Source of the DNA: Brugia malayi
Lineage: Eukaryota; Nematoda; Chromadorea; Rhabditida; Onchocercidae
Direction of reading: 5' to 3'
Assembly: GCF_000002995.4 (NCBI RefSeq)
Contig: NW_025062476.1
Span: 10,414,501-10,478,500, forward strand
DNA length: 64,000 nt
Positions 40,201 to 53,600 of the stretch are shown in pieces (position 1 is the stretch's first letter; every line of letters starts with the position of its first letter). The position numbers and the translations under genes were made by a program. The notes under the pieces are model-generated. The model searched no databases. It saw only the letters and a program-made list of their open reading frames with translations, and was not told the origin of the DNA.

Positions 40201-41283
40201 TTTTACCCTTACAAATAAATGTCAATTTATTTAGTTCAAAATTATTGCTCATAGACATAACTAAATAGCCACATATTAAAGATCAAAATAACACGTCAAA
40301 TAATGCTTGCTTTAACATTCCAGAGATAAAGTGAACGATCGGAGCTAACTGATGCAACATATCTGCCATTTGAAGAAAAATCCAAGTCCAAGACATCTTT
40401 CACATGTCCTTTCAGTGTAGTTAAAAGCCATGGATGTTCAAATTGTGGTGTTCGCATCTGAAAACAAAAATATTTAGAATTTAAATAAATTGAGAAAACA
40501 TTTGTAAGAGCATGATAGTCCTGACTCAATAACTTCCGACTTCAACTTATTTTTTTTTTGCGCCAATTTTTTTAAACATGAGATAATCAAAGTTATACAT
40601 AGTATACCTTGTCAAATTTCCATTTTCCTTGTTTTTTTGCATCTTTCGAAAAAGAATTAATTTTATTTTCTGCATTCGGATTTTCATCTTCTATATTTTG
40701 CTCTGAGTCCGTCGAATCTAAAAATAAAAAAAACCACTTTCCTTAATTTTACTAAGATTAACTTATAAATGGATGCATCCGCATGATCGTCAGATATCTG
40801 AAAATCTAATTTTATATAAAATTGAAACAAGCATAAAGCAATCTTCACTAATAAAAGCTTTGGTCCAAATATATTATCTAATTTTGCCAGTCTTACTCTG
40901 GAAATCCACACGTATAATTACTGTGAATGAAATTATTTAAAAGTGTATGAGTGTTGATGACCATTACTATAGAAAGTCTAATTAATGACAAGGAAAAACG
41001 GTACTAATAAATGACTAATAGTGCCAATTTTTGATTATCAGCTTTAATTTTTTAAACAATTAATAGCAGTGCAAAGGACAATTAAAACATAATAACTTTT
41101 AATGATCAAAATTTTTAAACAAAATAAATAACCTTGTCTTCCATTTCTTCCTTTCCTGTCGGTGTCCCATCTTATCCATACAAATAATGCAATAACAAAA
41201 GCAGTCAATCCAGAAAACAAGATGAAAAAATATCCAATGTATGCTGGCTCAAAATCATTTTCTGTTGATATCGTATTAGTCAT
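37275..41283 (-). CDS. TBL2: Transducin beta-like 2 (ER membrane WD40 protein)
   Basis: Ten minus-strand exons in transcript order: 41133-41283, 40608-40717, 40317-40457, 39802-39921, 39609-39732, 38991-39163, 38845-38901, 38007-38146, 37798-37940, 37275-37510 (1395 bases, 464 residues; human TBL2 has 447). TBL2 is an ER-anchored WD40 protein that associates with PERK signalling. A membrane anchor (YIGYFFILFSGLTAFVIALFV, residues about 15-35) precedes a Lys-rich linker. WD-type repeats begin at LLTTLKGHVKDVLDLDFSSN. Diagnostic TBL2 stretches include MTKKEG, ACISPCGRFVGASGFTPDV, GTWKVYNTDV and, near the end, MIASCGDRYIRIFHN followed by a coiled tail (RRRRLEEQLHEAKQTL). The start ATG follows an unpaired TTTTCAAG by 5 bases, a probable spliced-leader site. 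An alternative GTG six bases upstream was rejected. Confidence 0.92.
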
Positions 41284-42189
41284 TAGCACTTGAAAATAAA
41301 ATCTTTTAAAAAATAATTACAAGTTCAATTAATGGTTTGCCCGAAAAACACTCCAGTCGTTCACGAATAACTAGTAAAATGGTGGTACTTTTTTGCAAAC
41401 AAATAAAAAATATACTTGAACTGGAAACTATCTTACGGTAATGACAACAATTGTAGTACACGTCAATTTCATTCTCTCGTAAGAAGAGAAAGTGTTGAAT
41501 GATTTGGATTTAAGTATTTGAAATTTCTATTTTGATAGAATGAACATTTATGATAATTGCAGTGCCAATGTTCGGTGTGGTTAATAGTTAGCTACTCAAA
41601 CTAGCGGTAATTTATTTCCAGCTAATTGAAAAATATGTAAGCTTGGGTTAGGAGTTGAAATGCGAAAATTAATTTACGCCTAAAAACTTTGGGAAGTGAC
41701 GTACTTTAGCAGTGGAAACAGTAATCGTCCATTTTTCTATTCCGTTATTATTAGTAATTGGCTTAAATAGTAATGTATTTTAGTATTTAATTGATATTCT
41801 AATGTTTTCGTCACGACACGTCATCATCGCAAATACGTGGATCGTAAAAATACTTCTGTAGTAGAACATTAACAGCGACCTGATTAGTACTTTTTCAAAT
41901 TGAATTTGAGATATTCCTACATCTTTTGCTATGAAGACAAACTTACCATTCCAATGCATTGTGGTATTTCTATGTAACTTGACTTATTTTGATTTGTAGT
42001 TCTTTTCTTTTTTTAGATCTTTTTAAAATGATAGAGGTGAGATAAAGAAAAGAAATCGTCATTTAAGGAAGTATATATTCGATATTCTACCATTATTCCA
42101 TATAATATAACATTGTAAGGTTGGACTACAGTATGTATAGTTAAGGGTGCATTTATATTTCAGGGAATACATCCAGACTCGCTGATTTA
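41284..42189. other. Divergent promoter region, TBL2 / RER1
   Basis: About 0.9 kb between the two start codons. Acceptors without donors flank both starts: TATATTTCAG at 42163 for RER1 and TTTTCAAG near 41289 (minus) for TBL2. No other feature is seen. Confidence 0.5.
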
Positions 42190-44049
42190 ATGGAGGATTC
42201 TAGTGACCTCCGTGATCGGCCAAGTATTGTGTCACGTTTTTTCTCAAGTCTGTCTGTGGTTCGTTTTTCGTTGTCTTTCTCATACTTTTATTATGAAATT
42301 TAAAATTTGCTTAAATTATTTCTCTAGCACCATGATTGTAGTGCCTTCAGTTTATACTATTTCATTCGACTGTGTTTTTGAATGTAGCCATTTCTGGACT
42401 GAAGATAGTTTTTTGAGGATTAAAATAATCCATCTTAGAATTACTTGAAATGATCGAGATGGTTGTCCACACTACAAGAACTGTACTGTTGATACTTAAA
42501 ATCAATGAAACATTCCCAAACATACTTTAACGCTCATTGTTTGCTGCTTCTTTTACATCAGACAAAATGCCTCGACCAAAAAAACAAAGAAGAATTACGT
42601 CAAGTTTCGAATATTTGGAAAAGCTGTACAATTTGTAGGATTATCTGTACTTTGCAGAAATATCAGTATTACTTGGATAAGTTAACACCATATAGTTTGA
42701 TTCGGTGGGGAATCGCTGTTGCTTTCGTCATCCTTTTTCTTTGGCGAATCATCGAACTACAAGTATGGCATTTTTATTCTTTATCAAACTTTTGCATTAC
42801 GGCTAACAGTGGCTACATCAGGATGTAAGTAGAAATGCACGGTTTTGTAAGTAGATAGCTTGACAGCGGCATTTTTCTTTATTGGTTATCAGTTTTCATA
42901 TTCTAGTGAAGTGCTATGACTCTTAAAATTTCTTTTTTGGCATCTTGCCACTTTCAGGGTTTCTACATTGTTACTTATGCTCTCGGAATTTATTATTTAA
43001 ATTTGTTCCTTGCGTTTCTGACACCGAAAATTGATCCAGCACTTGATTTTGAAAGCGAAGGTGATAAAATTTTCTCTTATTCATTTCTAGAAGCGACGTT
43101 CAAATACTGGGTAGCAGTACAGTGTAACTGTTTGGTGAAATATAAGTTTTTCCGAGCCTTCTTTCTGATCTATTGTGTATGCCCTCTATCTTTTTTTACT
43201 AGTCCTTGCAAATCATTTTCCAAACATCTGTAGCTTTAAAATCATCCATTGTAGCTTCCATCGGAGAAGCGAAGGTAGGTAAGAACATTTTTTCAAATTA
43301 TTCTAAATATATTATTCTAGATGAAGATGGACCAACTTTGCCGTCCAAGGGAAGTGAAGAATTCCGTCCATTTATGAGACGTTTGCCAGAATTTAAATTT
43401 TGGTAAGTGTGAAGCTTTTTTAACATATAACTTTTGCTTACACACTCTTTGTAGCGGAGAGAATATCACAGAAATTGTAAAATATTTGCCGAGACTAGGC
43501 TTTAAGGATCGTGTACAGAAATATTCTGCAGTTAAATGATGTATGTTTCAACAAACTTATCAGGAAATCATTACTGCTTCGTCCTAAGAAAAGCTGCCCA
43601 CTTCCAGGAAAGTAGGATCATCTTTCAGGTATTCAGCTATTAAAGCAACAACCATTGCGTTTATATGCACATTTTTTGAGATATTCAATGTCCCAGTTTT
43701 TTGGCCTATACTCGTTATGTATTTCATCGTCTTAACTTGTCTGACTATGAAACGACAAATTATGGTACAGTTTTACTTTGTAAATGAAGTGCTTATTTTG
43801 CATATTGTTAAAAGTTTTGAAATGGAATACTTTCTGCATCTGCAAAATGAATCAAACTACCTATTCGGATCCCTAGTGATGTGACGCGTTATTATTTTGT
43901 TATTTTATGATACTTTTTTGTACGCAATTGAAAAATTCAGTGGTTAGGTTCAATTTCAGCATATGATAAAATACCGCTACATACCGTTCACTACGGGAAA
44001 ACCGCGAATGCGTGGAAAAGAAGATTCCGGTGTGGTTGTGCAAGGCTAG
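42190..44049 (+). CDS. RER1: RER1, ER retrieval receptor
   Basis: Six exons: 42190-42258, 42658-42762, 42958-43060, 43321-43402, 43629-43764, 43960-44049 (585 bases, 194 residues, the normal RER1 length). RER1 is a four-span Golgi membrane protein that returns ER membrane proteins by COPI vesicles. The order is conserved: [23 protein letters not shown], a membrane segment, [84 protein letters not shown] and a short tail. The first exon end at 42258 was chosen because it keeps six residues between FF and YQ, as in homologues. A probable trans-splice acceptor lies 26 bases before the ATG. Confidence 0.94.
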
Positions 44050-45276
44050 TGCCTACATACTACTTCGTCTGTATGTGGCTATCAGTTCTTTCAGTTCTGG
44101 TTTGAAGCAGTAGCCATCCTTCCTCGTTATTCTAATTTATTTTTTAATATTGCATATTGCTTCACTCTCATGATTCATTTATTTGTGAATTTGCTGATTT
44201 GGTACTCACCAGTTAGAAACGGAATTTTAACTGATTTGAAATTTTTCGCGGGAAGGTTCTAGTATTTTTTTTTAAAAGTTCTTGCATAATTCTAGTGATT
44301 TTCATTTGTGCGACATTTTTCATAATGATTCCAGTGATAATTTAAGATGATTGCTCAAGTATTCAACGAGGTGTTGCAAATGTTACCAACAATTAAACTG
44401 TTTGAAACTGAAAAAATATTGAAAATAACTGAAAATCTTTTCAGCTGAAGCTACTGTGATTTGAAAGGAACGTTGCATACTCAGAATGTGCTATTCCTCT
44501 TTGTTTTTAGCGCCAGACAATTTCTTCTGCAGATGTACCGAATTGCCTTCATTTCACAAAATTTCATAGTTTTATAATTCATTCCTCATTTCCTAATAGC
44601 AATGGTAAGTAGTATGCGCGATATAAATAATAGTGCAATCATTATGTGGTTATCGATAGCGACTAATGTTATTTATTGTTGTATTGTAGCAAAGCTGATA
44701 ACTAGTTCTGTTTAATTTTCATCTATTTGATTTCATAAATGATACTGAAAAATTGCAGTTGATATATCGGTTGTTTTATCCTATGGCTGTTATAGATATG
44801 CTAAAATTTACATATTTTTTAAATTATTGGGGAATAATATATTCCAATTTTTACAGAAATGAAATCGGATTCTGCAGACGTAATTGTTGAATATTACTTC
44901 AATGTTATGTATATTATGAAGTAGGATTACATGTATTCTATCGGAAATGAGAATAGGATATGGTGGACTAGAAATTTGCTATTACCTATCGGAAAATAAT
45001 ATAGCAAGTTAGTTAGTTCTATTTTTTTACTGGCCAAAGGATGATATTTAACGGTTGTTCTATTTGCGTTCTTAAATTAAACATTTTATGGATCAAATTG
45101 TAGTAAAACTATCACTTGCTATTTCTTTGGTTAAGTTATTGTCATCAATTTTTTAATGAAAATTCTTGTTTTATTTATGTGGATGTAATTCACTGTCTCT
45201 GATATTTCCTTTCTGATTCGTTCAATGTATATCAGTTTTTGACATACAGTTATTTATTTTCGGTCGCTAAGCAGTC
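44050..45276. other. Intergenic, RER1 3' end
   Basis: 1.2 kb of AT-rich DNA with no convincing coding frame. At the right edge, TTTATT at 45253-45258 reads AATAAA on the minus strand and would serve the small minus-strand exon next to it. Confidence 0.45.
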
Positions 45277-45374
45277 CTATGGGTCATTATAGTTCCACTT
45301 ACCGTAATGATAAGCGTGAACAAGCCCTGCCGGTCGATAGAATGCAGCTGCCTTTTTGTTGTAACAGTTATCAT
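45277..45374 (-). CDS. Terminal exon of an unidentified small gene
   Basis: On the minus strand a TTTTATTACAG acceptor opens a frame of 31 codons to TAG: DNCYNKKAAAFYRPAGLVHA then YHYGKWNYNDP. Codon use is GC-balanced against an AT-rich background, and an AATAAA follows 18 bases after the stop. The frame needs one base from an upstream exon. A candidate is a frame beginning MANISTILFLHNNPAK that ends at a C|GTAAAC donor near 45563, giving a protein of about 53 residues; this join is weakly supported and its start codon lies only a few bases upstream of the eIF3L ATG, within its trans-splice region. An alternative phase-0 reading (MITVTTKRQLHSIDRQGL onward) is also open. I do not recognise the protein. 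Confidence 0.4.
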
Positions 45375-45655
45375 CTGTAATAAAAGGATTTTTATAAAAA
45401 AGTCGTGAAATATTTTTCTGATTGGTCTTTTTTCTGAAATTTATTTTGTTTAATATGGTTTATAAAAATTATTGGGTTTTAAAAGTGTCACAAGTCTTTT
45501 TTTTTTTTTGCTTTTTAAATTGAGCACTCTGGTTACCTTATTGACTAGTATGAAGTTGGATATAGATTTTGCTTTTTGTTGTTTACGTATGTTACATTTT
45601 ATCTTAGCCGGATTATTGTGAAGAAAGAGGATGGTTGAAATATTTGCCATTGTAG

Positions 45656-47173
45656 ATGGTGCGCGATTCATTTGATGGTGGACATACAGGTGATCCAGAA
45701 CGTGACCTTGCTTATGAAAGGGAGCATGTGCGACGAGGTTTGTTTAACACTAATAGAATTTGGTTACAGAGAATTCACAGAGCTGTGCTAAATGATGGTA
45801 AGATGAGGAAATAAATAAACAGATAGAGTTTTTTTGTAAGTGAGGTGGTGGATAGATTTTTCTAACTTTCAGAATTTAATCCACCATCTTACATTAAAAA
45901 AAAAGTTATGAAACACCTAATGCAGGTACTGCAACTGAAATGGCTTTTTAGATTAATAAGATGTGTTCATATGTGGAATTTGGAATCTACTTTTTCTAAG
46001 CAGTAAAAGTTGTTAAATCTTCGATAACCGTTTCTAATATTAAAATTATTTGAAGGCTAGCCCGTCAATGAAGGCGGATATATGTAAGCCACATAACATA
46101 AATGGGTATTCCGGATGCTATATTTATTTCTGTGAATATATGTGGCGTTAAATTTAGTTTTTATTTGATTTTAGATACTATGAGTGATGAAGTGGTACCA
46201 GATGATGTTGCACAATACTTGATTTATTTCAAGCGAATGATTGATGAAGAAAATGTTGTCGAAATACATAATCTTTATGAACACGGCTTCCCGGACCTTA
46301 CTGAGCGTTATTTCCAGCAACGTCTCTGGCCAAACGAAGAAGCAGTGGAAAATATTGTTGGGTCGGGTTCGTTATTGTTCTCTTTTTGTCCTTTTAAAAA
46401 CAAGGTATCTCAAAAATCTTGATATTACAGAGGTCTTCAGTCATTATATGATAAAATCTTAATCTTTCTGTTTTCGAATTACAGAAACAGAATTGTTGCT
46501 TTTTCAGACAGTCGAATCTTCATAATTCTTTACAAGGAGCTGTACTTTCGTCACGTTTACACTCGGATGCAGCGTGGTCCGTCTTTAGCTCATCGTTTCG
46601 ATTCATATCAAAATTACCAGGTTAGTTATGGAAAGTGCCTTATGCGCACAGGATCCAAACAAAGATTCTAGTTTTAATCAGATATCAAAGTTTTCACTGC
46701 AGGAATTATTTTGTGAGGTATTGACACCTGAGAAACAGCCATTATCACTTCAGTTGCCAAATGTTTGGCTTTGGGATATTATCGACGAATTTGTTTACCA
46801 GGTAATAATTACTTCCTGCTTAGTTGCTTGTCTATTTTGTACTTATTTACTTGTAATTGCTTATTTTAAACACCAATAAGTACGTGGGCCCTCATTTACT
46901 GAACAGAAATACTTATTATTTGAATAAGCACTTTTAACTATTATTTGAATAGTTAAAAGTGGAAGATTGTAATTAAAGTCATGACTGCTTCTAGAGACCT
47001 GTTATCTTACAAACATAATGGCGAAACAGCTATTGTTAGAATTGTCAAAATCGCTGTTTACACTTCTAATTTTGCAGTTCCAAGCTTTTTGTCTATACAA
47101 AGCGAATCCTGGAAAAAGAAGCCCAGAAGAATATGAAGACCTTCTTTCAATTGAGCAGAACCAGAGCGTATGT

Positions 47174-47217
<44 letters not shown>

Positions 47218-49982
47218 GGTACTTAGCAAAGCTTGTATTATTTAGTCTACTGATCACATTGCAGGCCTGGAATATATATCCGGTGTTGAATATTCTGTAC
47301 TCTTTGTTGGCAAAGTCGCAGATCGACGAGCAATTGCTGGCCATACGGGAGGGAAGTAAGTAATTTTAATCAATTCAATACTTGTGATATATAGTTTTCT
47401 ATTGTTATTAATACTGGTGTCAAACAGTAGTGGATGGTATAACTGAAGGTACTGACCATCACTTTGAATCGTGATACAGTGCGGTGTAGATTGCAGAAGC
47501 TGCGAAAGTTTTTTTTTTCTTGTTTTTAAAAATGTTTCTGAACAGATCACATTCCTGAGTCCAGTGAAATTTGAGTATTCATTATGGAAAATCCAGTCGA
47601 AATTTAATTGGTCATTATAAATTATTCAGGAAACCCAGACGATGTCGCGGATGATTTTGGCCGTTCTGCTTTGTATTTTAAGCTTGGTTATTTCTCCTTA
47701 ATTGGATTGCTTCGTACACATGTGTTGCTTGGGGATTATCATCAAGCGCTGAAGACTGTTGAAAATCTTGAACTTGATCCTAAGGTTTAATCACGAAAAA
47801 TATTTTTCATTTATTTTCGTTTTTTATGTGACAATTTTATTGCATTTTAATTGAGGTTGGACGTAATTTTTGAAACCACATTCTTAAATATGGGTGGGGA
47901 GCTATTTATTTTTTATCCTACTTCTATCTTCCCATTAATTTTATCTCTACCATTTGATAATGAAGAAACCTGTTGAAGTGTCAGACGTCATTTCAAATTT
48001 CGATATGCTATATGTTCTGATATCGGTTCGTAGGGCGGTATAGAGTTGCTGTACTTATAGCAGAGCATTTAAATAAGTTGAACTCTTGTGGTTGAGTTAC
48101 AATTTTATGTGCGATTTTCTGTACTATATATTTTTCATTTCCAATTGTTGATTTTTTCCTGATGATTTAGAATATTTGATCCGATTTTTTTTTGTAGGGT
48201 TTATACAATACCGTCCCTTCATGTTTGGTTACATTTCATTATTTCGTTGGCTTCTCTCATATGATGATGCGAAATTATGGTGAAGCCACGAAGATATTCG
48301 TAAACTGTTTACTTTACATACAACGAACAAAAAGTGTTCAACAACAGAATCAACAGCAGAAGAAGAATTTTCAATATGACGTAGTAAGTAGCTAGTGCTT
48401 GTTAAAATAACTATCACCTCTGTTCACTACGTTAAATATCTTGTAGGTAGGTTGATTCATCTACCTGTTACATTTACTTTCCTTCGTGTACTTTTTTCAA
48501 AAAGCAAAAAAAGTGTAGAAATGACATCAACTCATACATTGTATTTAGTGTTAGCCATGGTGCACTATACTTCCAGATTTTTATGTCGAAAACTTTCTTT
48601 TGTTCATAAGTTTACGTCGTTATTATTCCGAGCTCATAGATTGGGAAAACGAACGAACAGTTATATCATTTGTTGGCTATTTGTTTGACTCTACAACCTC
48701 AACGGATTGATGATTCCATCCAGTCGCAACTATATGAAAGGACTGGAGAACGTATGAACCATATGAGTAATGGGTCAGTTAAATAAAAAGTAATTATAAC
48801 TCGAGCTCGATAGTTAATTAACAATTCAGTTTGTTTAAGTATTTTGTAGACCACCCGGAAAAATCTAAATTGGTTTTTTTCTTTTTTTCTTTTGAAACAA
48901 ATGTTATCTTGACATTAGGAAAAAAATTATTTTTGTACATTACGATAGCAGCAAATGATCCATACGACTTATTAATGCATGAAAGGATAGTAATTTTCTT
49001 TTTCAGTAACATTGATGAGTTCCGCCTTGCTTTCCAGCAAGGATGCCCGAAGTTCTTATCTCCTACCACAGTAGTTTACGAAGGTCCAAATCAGGCAAAG
49101 GTAATTTTCATACTAACCGATTTGTAAATCCGACAATGTTTCTTTCACTTACTAACCACGATATCTTTACAATATTTCCAGTAATTAACGTTTAACTTGT
49201 TAGTAGTTTTGATATTAAATTATAGCGTGTTGGCATTTATGGTATTCTGACTTCTGTATTTTTAGGAACCGCTGCTCCGTCAGTGTAATGCTTTTCTAGA
49301 AGAAATTGAATCACAAATTATGTTGCCAATTTTGCGGGGCTATTTAAAATTGTATACAACTTTGCCAACAAGAAAGCTTGCAAGCTTCATGGATGTTAGC
49401 GGTAAGTTTTTGTCACTTTTTTTTTCATTGTTCATATTCATATTTACAAGTAAATAAATGAACTTGACCAATCCAGAATTGAAATGAATCGAAATTATCA
49501 GAAGTTATCAGTTATTTGCAGATGCGGATTATGACTCATTTGTTGGCAAATTATTGAGTTTCAAAATGATCGTCAATGAACTGGGAAAGGAATGTATGGA
49601 TAGATGTGAAATCGACGACTCAACAACAGATCTTGACTTCTATGTTGACAAGGTCCAGCTTTGTTTCTTCTTATGTTTGCAGAATTATTTAATCGTATTA
49701 AGCTGTGAATTTTATTCACCGAAATTGTTCTTTTTGTTCAGCCCATTCATACTTCAGGATATGATCATTATTGCGGACACAAAAGTTGCTCGCCGAATTG
49801 GGGAATATTTCATCAAACAAATACAGAAGTTGCAAGAGGTAAACGTGTTTTCTATTTCTTAAAATGAATTGTTTTCCTCTTTTTCTTCTTTCTCAAAATC
49901 TCGCTCATTCTTAACCAAATTAGTATTACAGGTGAACCGGAAGTTAAAGGAGCTGCCAGTTATTCCAGCTGTTTCAAGTTAA
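45656..49982 (+). CDS. EIF3L: Eukaryotic translation initiation factor 3 subunit L
   Basis: Fourteen exons: 45656-45737, 46175-46366, 46508-46620, 46703-46801, 47078-47167, 47265-47355, 47630-47784, 48198-48383, 48640-48773, 49007-49100, 49266-49401, 49522-49652, 49758-49838, 49932-49982 (1635 bases, 544 residues; human 564). It is a PCI-type subunit of eIF3, which loads the 40S ribosome. Colinear hallmarks are [131 protein letters not shown] and [10 protein letters not shown]. The ATG directly abuts an acceptor (CCATTGTAG), so the message is probably trans-spliced right at the start codon. An (AT)n tract lies just after the exon 5 donor and a hairpin lies in intron 4. Confidence 0.93.
46929..46961. 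repeat. 13-bp hairpin in eIF3L intron 4
   Basis: Perfect stem CACTTTTAACTAT / ATAGTTAAAAGTG around the loop TATTTGA. A TATTATTTGAATA unit is also repeated directly across this region. Confidence 0.65.
47177..47216. repeat. (AT)n microsatellite next to a 5' splice site
   Basis: About 40 bases of pure AT dinucleotides start about 10 bases inside eIF3L intron 5, directly after the donor GTATGTCTTT. Confidence 0.85.
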
Positions 49983-50632
49983 TTCTTATTGTTACTATTT
50001 CTTCAAACTGTCATAAATTCCACCGTTGTTTGGAGTTGAAAACTTTTTGTATCTTTTGTTTTGGAGCTTTATAAATTTTACTGGTAAAATCCTTTTGTGG
50101 TATTAAGCCAATGCGAAGTTGAAGAATGGAAAAAAAGCGCGTTCTCGTTATTTAATTGAAAGCTAGATCTAACGTCGGATGGCGTTGTTAGAAACTGAAT
50201 CACTTCCAAAGCAGGTTAATATCGCTCTGTGGATGCTGCCCCAAGATATCAATTAATAATCACTCCAGACTAACGGGATTCATTCACACATCAGTTATAT
50301 TTACTCACACAATGAACAAAAAAAAAAGAATATTTTATATTTTGATATATTTTTTTCTATTCAAATATTTTATATTTTGGCATATTTTTTTAACGCTTTG
50401 CTTAAATCACATGCAAGTATTTCCAGAAGAACGTTAAATTACAAATGAAATCACTACACTCATAATGAAACTTCTTACACTTTTTGCTAGTAATATTTAA
50501 TTCATCAGTAGAAAGTAACATGTTCCAATCACAATCCAGTGAGCAAGATATCCATATTCCACTTTACTATTTCTTAGTGATTGATTTCACGGCTTATTTC
50601 TTGTTGCGTAAATTAAATGCTAACAGCTCAAC
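49983..50632. other. Convergent 3' region, eIF3L / LET-99
   Basis: 650 bases between two convergent stop codons. AT-rich, with a duplicated motif near 50330-50390 (TATTTTATATTTTG followed by ATATTTTTTT). No coding frame. Confidence 0.5.
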
Positions 50633-53600
50633 TTAGAAGTGAAAATTTCTAATTCGATCGATGAATCGAGTTTTCGGCAATTCAGGAGACGGGTATTTCT
50701 GTGCGTAAATCTCTGGATAAGTCTTTTTGAACTGCAAAAATAGTTTAATAAAGGAAGGAAAGTAATTTTTCAATTTGAACTTAGCCGTTCCTGTATTAAC
50801 CTTTTTAAGTCGCTGCTTCCGATCTGCAACTGAAAGATTTTCATCGCTCAATATGCCATCCAAGAGAGAGAGTAAATAACTATCAACATCCTTCTTTTGT
50901 GATTCGTATTCTTCTATTTTGATTGGTTCGCAGAAGTGTTCCTTCAAACGTTCGGTACCTGATGATTCATCAGTGATAGGCTGTTGAACAGTTGGCGATT
51001 TCTTTAAGACAACCTGAAATTTCGCTAAAAATATTTTTGTGGACATTTTTCTGTCTTAATTCCAAGTTGTGGTAAGATTTTGAAATAATAGATTCCAGCA
51101 AAAGCTATAACAAAACGAGTGTAAAGAATTACTTCAAAGCGAGGACTGTCTTCATTTTAATGAAAACTTAGAATTAAAATCCACCTCATGTGGTAACGAC
51201 AGCTGATGTTTGACTTCTGAAATAAATGCTTCCGGGATGGAAAACGTATCACATTCATTATCCATTAAAAATATGACCAATTGATGGCATTCTGACGCGT
51301 TTATAGCTTGAGATGCACGTACTATCTTGTTCGGCAAACTTTCAAGAACCTGAAAAAAGTGCTAATCATAACAAAAAATATGTGAAAGCAATTCTCTTCT
51401 AGATTTCCCAGTCATTTTTGACAACAATTTATTCCACTCTAGTTTTCCCAACCATTTCTGGCAACAAAAAACAAAATTCAGAAGTTCAAAAATATTTATG
51501 AATTTCTAGAATACTTTCTTTACTCCATCTTTTTGCTCTACCGATACTAATTAGCATGAAAACGAATACCAAAGGGAAAAGCATCATTTCCTCCCACAAC
51601 TGTTCTGAGACGTTACAGAAATGTTGCACATGTTGCGTGTTACAAATAAAATTTTCGATATTATCCTGAAACTCGTAAAAATTCTCCAGATTACAATTCT
51701 TACAATTGAACGGTTATCACGACGTTTATCCATTCGTAAACAATAATTTCGGCTGACACGTTGCATAAAGCGCAACAAGTAGTGTAGTCGGCGACGAACA
51801 CGTGGCTCCAAGGTTAGCATGACTAGTGATACCGCTTCTTTCAGCAATCTCTCATTTTCACTATCGACCCCTATAACAATGTAATCACCTTCACTAAATA
51901 TTCTGATATCCTGGTAAATTTTCTTTAAAAAGTCTAAATATATTTGCAAAATGAACACTTTCAGCGAACCGGATGTATAATACAAAATAAAGTAATAGTT
52001 TGAGCAAATACATATATATTCAAGTCTAGATAATTTTAAAATCGGATTTCGGATATTTGTATTTATATTAATTCATTTGAATTCGTTAATTAAAATAAGA
52101 CTAGAAAACCAACCAGCGAGCAGTACACAAAATTCTATACGAGGAGTGCTTGAGCGTGGCACAAAAGTGTTTGTTTTGGCCAGTTCTTCAATACGCTGCA
52201 TAAGCTCAGGACTTCGCTGCAGACCCGGAAGCCGAGTTAAAATTGCTTCATAGGCCATTTTATATGCTGAAAGAGATCTTGACAAACAGATATGAAATGT
52301 TAACTGCAAGTATAATTAAATCAAGTTTAAATGCATGTCATCCATCTCAAAATGTCTGATCTAGACCTACGATTATTTTGTCTTTTCGGGAAACAAAATG
52401 GTATATTTAAGGATTTTTCACATCCTCTTGGTATTAATATGGCATCGTTATGTAATTAAAGCTACTATCACGAGCGCTAAGAATATAATCCCCTTAGAAA
52501 ACTCCTGAAATTTTCTTCTGTATTCTTTTATGCTTACATTCAGTTCTTTTCACACATCTACTAAAACTAATGTACAACTTACAAAAAGTTTCACTGTCTG
52601 CTGACAACGTAGATACGGAAGAGCGCATAGTATTTGGTGGTGACATAGTATGTTCTTCACCAGTAAATCCTTTGCTAGGCGATACTGTTGTACGCAAATT
52701 AGAACTTTCATCTTTTCCATCTAGTTTACTTTGATTCTATAAAAATAGTTTCAACCACTGTATCTTTTTGCCGGTCATTGCAGTGTTTTGAATATCCTAA
52801 TGCAGAAAATATATTGTACCTGAGAATTAACCGTCTTCTGCACGTAACGTGTAAATGGTGAACTGTCAGCGCAAAAAACTGTTTCCTTACGCAGTTCTGC
52901 TGAAAAGAAAAATCGATTTGAAAGAGTAAAACCACTTCATTAAGCCGAATTATTTGCAGCAAAAATAAGAGCATTTAGTTTCGAAGTTTCAAAACTTCAT
53001 CCTGAAGAAATTACCTGAGTTTCGCTGTTGAAAACTTTTCTGACGAAACAATTGTATGATATGTAGAATCGACAATGCAACAAGATTTGGAAGCATTGGA
53101 CAATCGTTATCAAACTGTTCACAAACACTTTTGAAAACATTTAATTCGAATCCTTCGTATGGTACATGCGTAGATTCCGCAAACTTTGTATCGAATGGCC
53201 ATCGCGACAGATAACGCATCATTGTAATAACATAATTTGTTAGATAATCTGTAGGAAAACAATAAAAATCATAATTTTCATTCATTTTTATTGTCTTCAC
53301 GTACTTTTTCAGCTTCAAATTACTAATCTAATTTATTTACTTCCAAATGGTTCATCATCTTTGTATAATATACAAAGAAGTGTTTGCTTGAAGGTAGTAT
53401 AAGTTCCCCTTCCAATAAATTATTTATATTTCAAATAACGAAAGAACTACTGATTCTTAGGGCATTCATTACAATAGCTATAATTCAAAAAAAAAGCTTT
53501 TATGTCCTTCAAATATAACATTACCATTCTCAGGTTGAACACGAACTATTCCTTTCGTTCCGACCCGTTCGCAATTCCATCTAATATCTCCACCGTTAAA

